This document shows positions 1 through 3,743 of a stretch of 5,844 nucleotides of DNA, in pieces. Below the pieces are notes generated by a model. The model searched no databases, was not told where the DNA came from, and was given only the letters and a program-made list of their open reading frames with translations. The stretch is from Chloroflexota bacterium (lineage in GTDB: Bacteria; Chloroflexota; Anaerolineae; B4-G1; SLSP01), in assembly GCA_022707725.1 (NCBI GenBank), contig JAKJAB010000225.1:272-6115 (forward strand), in the 5' to 3' direction. Both the position numbers and the translations under genes were made by a program. The first letter of the stretch is position 1, and each line of letters starts with the position of its first letter.

Positions 1-561
1 GCGCTCTTCGGCGCTCACCGCTGGAATCACCGTCACCGCCGTGGGCGCGCTGGCGATCAGCTCGCGCGCCTTGTCGGAGATACTAAACGCGTGCAGCTCC
101 GCGAATCCCGCCACCTCATTCGCGAACTCAGCCGGCACAGCCACCGTCTTCGTATCCGGGTTGTACTGCGACCCCGGCAGGAAAAGCCCCTGACGATAGA
201 AATCATCAGGATGCTTCCACCAGATCGAGAAATTGCCGGCGTGGGCGCCACTGGCGAAAACCATCACGCGCCGGGTGATCGCCGGCGCATAACCGTGAAC
301 GGCCTTCTCCGCAATGACATCATCACAGTCCACCACGAAACCCTTCTCAAGCAAAGCCGCGCAGAGTTCTGCGGCCCGATCTGCTGGGGATTCGAAATCG
401 TAAAAATCTTTCTGCCACCACGCGCCGTTCCACTGATAACGCCGCGCCTTCACGACCCCTATGAAGGGATCATAGGCGCGGTCAGTGTTGGCGGATACCG
501 AGCGTTGTCCGCTCAGTATCCGCACAATCGGTGTGTGCTGTATCGTCTCTGGCTTTAGCAT
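1..561 (-). CDS. N-terminal 187 residues of a larger protein, possibly a SNF2/DEAD-type helicase (partial, runs off left edge)
   Basis: The frame is open from an ATG at 561 to the window edge with no stop. The next in-frame codon boundary upstream is a TAG with no alternative start between, so 561 is the start. Its Shine-Dalgarno is weak. Two stretches look like diverged copies of one alpha/beta unit. Residues 35-86 hold a GVVKARRYQWNGAWW segment, then a helix and GFVVD. Residues 98-170 hold a PGSQYNPDTKTVAVP segment, then a helix and FSISDKA. The pattern of a 'glycine, Arg/Gln-Tyr, aromatic, Val-Pro' strand followed by a helix and 'GF-x-I/V' recalls the small domains at the N-terminus of HARP/SMARCAL1-like and phage SNF2-family helicases. 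This is recalled resemblance; the ATPase motifs that would prove it lie outside the window. It follows the helix-turn-helix gene after 118 bp. The coding call is firm, the helicase reading tentative. Confidence 0.75.
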   Translation of the reverse strand, partial: MLKPETIQHTPIVRILSGQRSVSANTDRAYDPFIGVVKARRYQWNGAWWQKDFYDFESPADRAAELCAALLEKGFVVDCDDVIAEKAVHGYAPAITRRVMVFASGAHAGNFSIWWKHPDDFYRQGLFLPGSQYNPDTKTVAVPAEFANEVAGFAELHAFSISDKARELIASAPTAVTVIPAVSAEER

Positions 562-679
562 AGCTTCATTAACCGGCGTTTTTAACCCCTGCTACATCAC
601 GTCTCAAACGACGAAAACGTAATGCAACAAAACAAATATGGCTATTAAACGTTATTAGTAGGCGAGAAATACTCCCCCG

Positions 680-1033
680 CTACGGCAACTTGACCCGCGT
701 GCCACCAGCGAATACACCGTACAAACCCTCGGCGCGATAGTATCCACGTACATATTCGTGCGCCGACGGATACAACGTACCCCAACGCCAGTAACGCTCA
801 CCACGTTCGACGTTCTCTTCGGCCAGCTCGATATCGCGCATCGAGAACGGCCAGGCTTCACTTGCGCCGAAGCGTGGCAACATCCCGGCCTTGCGCAGGC
901 GGTGAATCGCGTGAAACGTTACCTCGGTGGAACCAAAGTGCTCGACAACTTCCTTGAGGACAATTACAGGGTGTGGGGAATAATCCCCAAAAATTTTGAC
1001 GGCTGCACCGTCAGGACTCCATTGCTCGTTCAT
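680..1033 (-). CDS. 117-aa putative MerR/excisionase-like helix-turn-helix protein
   Basis: The ATG at 1033 has an ideal Shine-Dalgarno, AGGAGG at 1040-1045, with a 6-nt spacer, so this is very likely a translated gene. Residues 26-75 fit a small winged-helix DNA-binding domain. LKEVVEHFGSTEVTFHAIHR forms two helices, followed by RLRKAGMLPRFG, a short wing containing WPFSM, and RDIELAEENVERG as the closing helix. The 'H/R-x-x-K-x-G-x-L-P' core with a 'W-x-F-x-x-x-D-I-E' wing is typical of MerR-like and excisionase-like domains. Residues 80-117 are rich in Tyr, Trp and Gly (YWRWGTLYPS, GYYRAEGLYG) and unassigned. It lies downstream of the tyrosine recombinase in the same direction, with about 170 bp between it and the small ORF, so it may have its own promoter. 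A recombination directionality factor or a repressor of the element are both plausible inferences; the exact role is not known. Confidence 0.8.
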   Translation of the reverse strand: MNEQWSPDGAAVKIFGDYSPHPVIVLKEVVEHFGSTEVTFHAIHRLRKAGMLPRFGASEAWPFSMRDIELAEENVERGERYWRWGTLYPSAHEYVRGYYRAEGLYGVFAGGTRVKLP

Positions 1034-1122
1034 CGAAAACCTCCTATGTAAGAAATTTTACCAGCTCAACAACAATCTTAGTGTAACATACATCACACCG
1101 AAATTACGCAACACTCACCTTT

Positions 1123-1153
1123 AGTATAAACACCAGTTGGAAAATTATGTAAA
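1123..1153 (-). promoter_or_regulatory. weak candidate promoter for the helix-turn-helix gene
   Basis: On the minus strand TTTACA (1148-1153) is followed after 19 bp by TATACT (1123-1128), about 90 bp before the start at 1033. The spacer is longer than the preferred 17 bp. An extended -10-like TGT-TACACT closer to the gene (near 1080-1090) is an alternative. Gap 1034-1204 otherwise holds only a 16-bp imperfect palindrome at 1162-1177 (GATTA, six bases, TAATC). Confidence 0.3.
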
Positions 1154-1191
1154 CACTCCGCGATTACGCGCATAATCACTCTATGACCTGC

Positions 1192-1219
1192 TGAAAGCTG
1201 ACCGCTAAAAGCTGACCGC
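1192..1219. repeat. heptanucleotide tandem repeat array, 4 units
   Basis: Four 7-bp units run head to tail on the plus strand: TGAAAGC, TGACCGC, TAAAAGC, TGACCGC. The pattern is T-R-A-M-M-R-C with alternating units, so the exact period is 14 and the underlying period 7. A related TACCGGC follows. The stop codon of the small ORF on the minus strand (1205-1207) lies inside the array. Degenerate heptamer arrays between genes are well known in filamentous cyanobacteria (STRR/LTRR repeats). Two further arrays with other unit sequences occur in this window. Confidence 0.75.
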
Positions 1220-1357
1220 TACCGGCGCCTTCTGCTCCACAAACACCGGAACCACCCCCAACACCATCCACACCACGCACGGCCGCAGCTCCCGCTTCCC
1301 CAGGAACCAGAACAGCCCCTCACTCATCCGCAAATTGGCAAACCGTTTAACCAGCAT
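1205..1357 (-). CDS. 50-aa small membrane-type ORF directly after the recombinase
   Basis: An ATG at 1357 begins 3 bp after the recombinase stop codon and opens a frame of 50 codons, ending in a TAG at 1205-1207. The purine-rich GGAGGG at the end of the recombinase gene lies about 9 nt upstream and could serve as its ribosome binding site, so translational coupling is likely if the gene is real. The N-terminal third is basic (MLVKRFANLRMSEGLFWFLG). Residues 26-40 (PCVVWMVLGVVPVFV) are hydrophobic enough for one short membrane segment, and the tail is EQKAPVAVSF. The last residues and the stop come from the heptamer array, which suggests the 3' end was created or altered by repeat insertion. 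No family is recognised. The coupled spacing supports it; the small size and repeat-derived end argue for caution. Confidence 0.5.
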   Translation of the reverse strand: MLVKRFANLRMSEGLFWFLGKRELRPCVVWMVLGVVPVFVEQKAPVAVSF

Positions 1358-1360
1358 TGC

Positions 1361-2356
1361 CTAATCCCTCCACGCCACCCGCTCGACCGCAGCTTGCAGA
1401 TCTGCCGCGCTGGGCATCGTATAACGCCGCGTCGTGTCGAGGCTGGAATGTCCCAGCAATCCACCGACCCGGTCCAGCGGCACACCCTCATCCACCAGGT
1501 TCTTCGCCAGACTGTGTCGCAGCATGTGTGGCGTGATGTTCACATTCGCGCACATCCCGATATATTCCACCCGCCGCGCCACGGCCCGCGCAGTCAACTG
1601 GCCGCCCTTCTGCGACGTGAACAGCGGTTCGCTCTCCTCGCCACCGCGCACCTCGATCCACGCTTCCAACGCCTCGCGTGCATCCTTGTTCAGCGGCACG
1701 GTACGCGCCTTGTTGCCCTTCCCGGCCGTCACGGCCACACTGCCCGACCGTGGGCGGATCGTTATATCCTTGACCTTCAGCCCGGTTACTTCGGAGAGTC
1801 GCAGGCCGGTATTGGGCATCAGCACCACGATCGCCCGGTCGCGCCGCGCGCGCAGGATCCCCGGCGCGTTCGCATCATCACTGAACTTCAACGCTGCGAG
1901 CTGCACCCGCTCTTGTGCTGCGTTGAGGACCTTGTATTGCTCCTGGCGCGTCAACCAGCGCGGCGATTGTTCCACGATCTTGATGCCCTTGATCCCACTT
2001 GAAGGATCGCCGGCAGCGAGGCCTGCGTCCGTGGCCCACCGGCAGAACGCGCGCACGGCGGCCAGGTAGCTGTTGATCGTGCTCGGCTTCGCCTGGCGCT
2101 CGTCCTGCAAATAGCGCCGGTAGGCGCGCACGTCGAGCGGAGTAATCAGCGCCGGTTCCAGGTCCTTGCCGCGCACGCGCTCGAACCATGCGCGGAAGTC
2201 CGCCAGTCCGGTTCGGTACAAACGGATCGTGCGCTCAGAGCGATCCTGGTTCTCCAACCACCGTCCGAATGTCTCGTCGTAGGTGACGAGCGTAAACTGA
2301 GGCTGTGTCAGGCTCTTGCTTTCTACTGCGGTTTCTGTTACAATAAGAGTGTCCAC
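1361..2356 (-). CDS. tyrosine recombinase/integrase, XerC/XerD-like, complete
   Basis: A 331-aa site-specific recombinase that cuts and rejoins DNA through a phosphotyrosine link. Residues 22-112 form the N-terminal SAM-like core-binding domain (DETFGRWLENQ, RTIRLYRTGLADFRAWF, STINSYLAAVRAFCRWA). Residues 132-325 form the catalytic domain. All six catalytic positions are visible: Arg186 in NTGLRLSEV, Lys213 in GKGNKARTVPL, His277 and Arg280 in THMLRH-like PHMLRH, His303 in LLGHSSLDTT, and the nucleophile Tyr312 in RRYTMPS. The enzyme should be active. Length is slightly above that of chromosomal XerC/XerD (about 300), because of a 20-residue N-terminal extension. The start is GTG at 2356, preceded by AAAGGGG with a 6-nt spacer. 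It has its own strong promoter and an operator-like palindrome. By inference it resolves multimers or integrates the element; which of the two cannot be told from the protein alone. Confidence 0.97.
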   Translation of the reverse strand: MDTLIVTETAVESKSLTQPQFTLVTYDETFGRWLENQDRSERTIRLYRTGLADFRAWFERVRGKDLEPALITPLDVRAYRRYLQDERQAKPSTINSYLAAVRAFCRWATDAGLAAGDPSSGIKGIKIVEQSPRWLTRQEQYKVLNAAQERVQLAALKFSDDANAPGILRARRDRAIVVLMPNTGLRLSEVTGLKVKDITIRPRSGSVAVTAGKGNKARTVPLNKDAREALEAWIEVRGGEESEPLFTSQKGGQLTARAVARRVEYIGMCANVNITPHMLRHSLAKNLVDEGVPLDRVGGLLGHSSLDTTRRYTMPSAADLQAAVERVAWRD

Positions 2357-2378
2357 CGTTTACCCCTTTCAAGTGAAT

Positions 2379-2426
2379 GTTGGGCGCCGGGTCTGGTGAT
2401 CCTGAGTCACCAGACCCAACTTTTTT
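2379..2426 (+). terminator. plus-strand intrinsic terminator-like hairpin in the recombinase leader
   Basis: Read on the plus strand, an 11-bp GC-rich stem (GGGTCTGGTGA with TCACCAGACCC, 7-nt loop) is followed by AAC and TTTTTT at 2421-2426, the layout of an intrinsic terminator. An outer GTTGGG (2379-2384) can instead pair with CCCAAC (2415-2420). No plus-strand gene precedes it, so it would stop antisense transcription out of the recombinase gene. On the minus strand it lacks a T-run and would be a leader structure. Confidence 0.45.
2389..2417. repeat. perfect inverted repeat, 11-bp arms and 7-bp centre, candidate recombinase core site
   Basis: GGGTCTGGTGA (2389-2399) and TCACCAGACCC (2407-2417) are exact reverse complements around the asymmetric TCCTGAG. 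Tyrosine recombinase core sites commonly have 11-13 bp inverted arms around a 6-8 bp centre, and attachment sites often sit next to the integrase gene. This one lies 33 bp upstream of the recombinase start. The terminator reading of the same sequence competes with this one; see the findings. Confidence 0.4.
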
Positions 2427-2433
2427 ATAATCG

Positions 2434-2449
2434 TGTCTCAATTGAGACA
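2434..2449. promoter_or_regulatory. operator-like 16-bp perfect palindrome at the recombinase transcription start
   Basis: TGTCTCAATTGAGACA is a perfect palindrome that begins 5 bp downstream of the -10 box and so covers the expected transcription start (about 2448). A protein bound there would block initiation, as many dimeric repressors do. The repressor is not identified; the recombinase's neighbour with a helix-turn-helix or a factor outside the window are candidates. Confidence 0.6.
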
Positions 2450-2454
2450 TAAAC

Positions 2455-2483
2455 ATTATAAAACATTTTTCAGAACTTGTCAA
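2455..2483 (-). promoter_or_regulatory. perfect-consensus sigma-70/sigma-A promoter of the recombinase gene
   Basis: On the minus strand TTGACA (2478-2483) and TATAAT (2455-2460) are both exact consensus hexamers with a 17-bp spacer. Transcription should start near 2448 and give a leader of about 90 nt before the GTG at 2356. A promoter this strong in front of a recombinase, with a palindrome at its start site, suggests that it is normally repressed. Confidence 0.87.
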
Positions 2484-2495
2484 CCCCCAAATTTA

Positions 2496-2529
2496 CCAAA
2501 AACCGGAATTCCCTTCAGAATCCCGGTTT
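2496..2529 (-). terminator. intrinsic terminator after the small membrane protein gene
   Basis: AAACCGG (2500-2506) pairs with CCGGTTT (2523-2529), extended after one mismatch by ATTC with GAAT, with a 6-nt loop. On the minus strand the stem is followed by a TTTTT run (2498-2502). The stem starts at the last base of the upstream gene's stop codon. It separates the membrane protein pair from the recombinase promoter, whose -35 box is 12 bp further on. Confidence 0.7.
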
Positions 2530-2717
2530 CACTCTCTTCTCCCCGTCTGCCGTCTACCGTCTACCCAGATCCAATACCCCAACACCGCCAGCGCACCGCC
2601 GGCCGCCGTCCAATAGTCGCTGTCGCCTCCCAGGCCACCCAGGATCGCCAGTCCCGCCAACGCCACCAGACTCACGTAGACCCACCGTCGCGGCGATTCC
2701 CACAAACGCTTTAACAT
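2529..2717 (-). CDS. 62-aa two-helix membrane protein
   Basis: The ATG at 2717 lies 2 bp after the stop of the zinc-ribbon gene, so the two are almost certainly co-transcribed and perhaps translationally coupled; no clear Shine-Dalgarno is seen. A basic N-terminus (MLKRLWESPRRW) is followed by two hydrophobic segments, residues 13-30 (VYVSLVALAGLAILGGLG) and 35-52 (YWTAAGGALAVLGYWIWV), joined by GDSD. The arginine-rich tail DGRRQTGRRE suggests that both ends face the cytoplasm. Part of that tail is encoded by a heptamer repeat (2544-2564), so its end may have been rewritten by repeat insertion. No family is recognised. Its placement suggests a partner of the zinc-ribbon membrane protein. Confidence 0.72.
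   Translation of the reverse strand: MLKRLWESPRRWVYVSLVALAGLAILGGLGGDSDYWTAAGGALAVLGYWIWVDGRRQTGRRE
2544..2564. repeat. heptanucleotide tandem repeat, 3 units
   Basis: Plus-strand units CGTCTGC, CGTCTAC, CGTCTAC run head to tail. They lie inside the 3' end of the small membrane protein gene and encode part of its VDGRRQTG tail. The CGTCTAC unit is shared with the array at 3389-3416. Confidence 0.7.
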
Positions 2718-2719
2718 CG

Positions 2720-3334
2720 CTATGGCTGAAGCTGTGGATGCACTACCGCAGTGTCCGCCACAGTGTAAATATCTTTATATGAGAAATTGGCCCAATTGAT
2801 CTTTCGCACCGTCGCTGCATCGAAATCCAACTGCACCACCTCAGTCTCTTCAACGTTACCGTATACATCCTCCGTTGGGAACGTTCCCACAATCCGCACA
2901 TTCCCATAATTCGCGTCGGATTGGGCAATCGCCTTTAGAATGTTTGTGCAATCGAGCTGAGCACCACCGGCGCGTAGATCATCCGAGAAATTGTCACCGA
3001 CCGCGAACTTCACGTAGACCCGGCCTGTGGCACTGCTGCTATCCGCGAATTCGCTAAGCCGGGATACGTCCTGCTCTCCTGCACCCAATGCTGCCTCGAT
3101 AGCTCCTTGTAGCCCCGGCGCGACCGTCGGCGTCACTTTGGAGGCCTCCCCGCCACCCCACAAAATCACCAGCACCACCAGTACCAACACGGCCGGCGGA
3201 ACCCACAGCGGCACGCGCTTCCCCGCTCGCTGGCGCGGCGCTTGCGCCTTTCGCACATTCTTTTTGCAATGCCGGCAAATCACCGTCAACTCATCGATCT
3301 CCCCACCGCAATACGGACAACGCAAATCGCTCAT
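2720..3334 (-). CDS. zinc-ribbon, single-pass membrane protein with extracytoplasmic domain
   Basis: A 204-aa protein of unknown function. Residues 6-23 hold a zinc ribbon with two CxxC pairs, CPYC (6-9) and CRHC (20-23). A basic linker (KKNVRKAQAPRQRAGKR) precedes one membrane segment at 41-59 (PLWVPPAVLVLVVLVILWG). By the positive-inside rule the ribbon is cytoplasmic and residues 62-204 are outside. That domain is mixed alpha/beta, with GRVYVKFAVGDNFSDD, a single Cys in LDCTNILKAI, GNVRIVGTFPTEDVYGN, and an end near KINWANFSYKDIYTVAD. The start ATG at 3334 has GGAGGT at 3338-3343 close upstream. A promoter lies about 33 bp before the start, and the small membrane protein gene follows after 2 bp. 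The N-terminal zinc ribbon plus one helix plan is common in Gram-positive and Chloroflexota membrane proteins, but the outer domain is not assigned. Confidence 0.86.
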   Translation of the reverse strand: MSDLRCPYCGGEIDELTVICRHCKKNVRKAQAPRQRAGKRVPLWVPPAVLVLVVLVILWGGGEASKVTPTVAPGLQGAIEAALGAGEQDVSRLSEFADSSSATGRVYVKFAVGDNFSDDLRAGGAQLDCTNILKAIAQSDANYGNVRIVGTFPTEDVYGNVEETEVVQLDFDAATVRKINWANFSYKDIYTVADTAVVHPQLQP

Positions 3335-3366
3335 GATACCTCCGTTAACAGTCTTTTTACAGGCGA

Positions 3367-3394
3367 ATTATACGCCCCTCTTCCCCCCTGTCTA
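3367..3394 (-). promoter_or_regulatory. promoter for the zinc-ribbon / small membrane protein pair
   Basis: On the minus strand TAGACA (3389-3394, five of six consensus bases) and TATAAT (3367-3372, perfect) are separated by 16 bp. Transcription should begin near 3360, giving a leader of only about 25 nt with a strong Shine-Dalgarno. The -35 box lies within the first unit of a heptamer array, so the repeat appears to have supplied it. Confidence 0.6.
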
Positions 3395-3416
3395 CCGTCT
3401 ACTGCCTACCTTCTAC
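3389..3416. repeat. heptanucleotide tandem repeat array, 4 units
   Basis: Plus-strand units TGTCTAC, CGTCTAC, TGCCTAC and CTTCTAC follow one another with no interruption. The CTAC end is fixed and the first three bases vary. The unit CGTCTAC also occurs in the array at 2544-2564, at the other end of the two-gene unit. Confidence 0.78.
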
Positions 3417-3453
3417 GTCAGTTAATACCAGTTAGCAGGCGTTTTCCTGGCGC

Positions 3454-3481
3454 GTACTCTTTTTTAAGAAGAGGAGAGTAC
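3454..3481 (+). other. foldback with G-U pairs, possible plus-strand RNA hairpin
   Basis: GTACTCT (3454-3460) pairs with AGAGTAC (3475-3481). On a plus-strand RNA the stem extends by five more pairs, three of them G-U, to 12 pairs with a 4-nt loop. On the minus strand those would be A-C mismatches, so only a plus-strand transcript would fold this way. No plus-strand promoter or gene is evident. Confidence 0.3.
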
Positions 3482-3541
3482 AAATATCTTTCTATCTTTA
3501 GAATTCTTTCTTTTCTTTACCCCTTCGCCGTTAATGTAAAT

Positions 3542-3579
3542 ACTTAACCGTGACGTCAATTTTGACATCACAGTTAAGT
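3542..3579. repeat. third, diverged dyad: 38-bp imperfect palindrome
   Basis: The centre, TGACGTCAA-TT-TTGACATCA (3551-3570), is the same dyad as in the 44-bp palindrome with one changed base. Outer arms ACTTAAC (3542-3548) and GTTAAGT (3573-3579) extend the symmetry. Across the 38 bp only the two central bases and two other pairs (3549/3572, 3554/3567) do not match. It is probably a further binding site for the protein that recognises the 44-bp palindrome. Confidence 0.75.
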
Positions 3580-3584
3580 GTCTC

Positions 3585-3620
3585 TCCGAGAAGGTGATAT
3601 CGGCCGATGTGTATCTCGGA
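3585..3620. repeat. inverted repeat with inner palindrome
   Basis: TCCGAGA (3585-3591) is the reverse complement of TCTCGGA (3614-3620). Between them lies a perfect 10-bp palindrome, ATCGGCCGAT (3599-3608), whose centre is shifted by 1 bp. It could fold as a two-part hairpin or be a separate binding site. Its role is unknown. Confidence 0.35.
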
Positions 3621-3647
3621 AAGATTTACAAAATTGTGGGCAAAAAA

Positions 3648-3682
3648 GAAAACCCCGGATGGAGTAAACTTCCGGGGTTTTC
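3648..3682. terminator. strong bidirectional intrinsic terminator after the DnaA-domain operon
   Basis: A perfect 12-bp stem, GAAAACCCCGGA (3648-3659) with TCCGGGGTTTTC (3671-3682), encloses an 11-nt loop. On the minus strand the stem is followed by a T-rich run (TTTTTT at 3642-3647 just past the stem), the normal termination layout for the operon ending at 3744. The plus strand also has TTTT at the stem end, though with a weaker tail. It insulates the operon from the region beyond. Confidence 0.85.
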
Positions 3683-3687
3683 TGTAT

Positions 3688-3731
3688 TTGATGTCAAAAT
3701 TGACATCAATTGATGTCAATTTTGACATCAA
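3688..3731. repeat. perfect 44-bp palindrome made of two abutting 22-bp dyads
   Basis: Unit 1 (3688-3709) is TTGATGTCAA-AA-TTGACATCAA. Unit 2 (3710-3731) is TTGATGTCAA-TT-TTGACATCAA. Each has perfect 10-bp arms around 2 bp, and unit 2 is the exact reverse complement of unit 1, so the whole 44 bp is one perfect palindrome with four copies of the half-site TGATGTCAA. It begins 12 bp after the stop of the DnaA-domain gene and before its terminator, so it is transcribed with that operon. The regular arms point to a dimeric DNA-binding protein: replication initiator, partition protein or autorepressor. Confidence 0.92.
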
Positions 3732-3743
3732 ACTACTTGTAAC

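Larger units (their letters stand above)
3335..3743. other. gene-free control region, candidate origin, operator or partition locus
   Basis: Nothing here is a convincing gene. From the DnaA-like gene onward (high to low coordinates) it holds the 44-bp double palindrome, the bidirectional terminator, an inverted repeat with a central ATCGGCCGAT, a diverged third dyad, an AT-rich and strand-biased stretch (3481-3545, pyrimidine-rich on the plus strand), a foldback, the heptamer array and a promoter. One sequence, TGTGGGCAA near 3636, matches 7 of 9 positions of the reverse complement of the DnaA box, which is weak. Repeats plus an AT-rich stretch next to an initiator-like gene fit a plasmid origin; a partition site or an autoregulatory operator would look similar. 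Confidence 0.35.

Noticed and set aside
91..558. Plus-strand frame of 155 codons opposite the left-edge protein
   Set aside because: It is antisense to the partial gene at 1-561, has no clear ribosome binding site, and its composition (many Arg, Pro, His) is typical of a shadow frame.
601..607. GTCTCAA, identical to one half of the recombinase operator, upstream of the left-edge gene
   Set aside because: A single 7-bp half-site without its partner is expected by chance in a window of this size.
1141..1191. dif-like element around GCGCATAA (1168-1175)
   Set aside because: One half resembles the XerC arm of dif, but the second arm is not in the right place and orientation, and the 16-bp palindrome at 1162-1177 has a mismatch. 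Too weak to list as a site.
1394..2069. Two plus-strand frames of about 200 codons over the recombinase gene
   Set aside because: They are antisense shadows of a recombinase with a full catalytic set, and neither resembles a protein family.
2876..2889. 14-bp perfect palindrome TGGGAACGTTCCCA
   Set aside because: It lies inside the zinc-ribbon gene where the codons explain it, with no nearby promoter or second copy.
3562..3590. TTGACA in the dyad repeats as a -35 box of a promoter
   Set aside because: No acceptable -10 box lies 16-18 bp away on either strand; the hexamer is part of the dyad arm.
3531..3731. Minus-strand 66-codon frame across the control region
   Set aside because: It is made of the dyad repeats and the terminator stem; it has no convincing ribosome binding site and the symmetry explains the sequence better.
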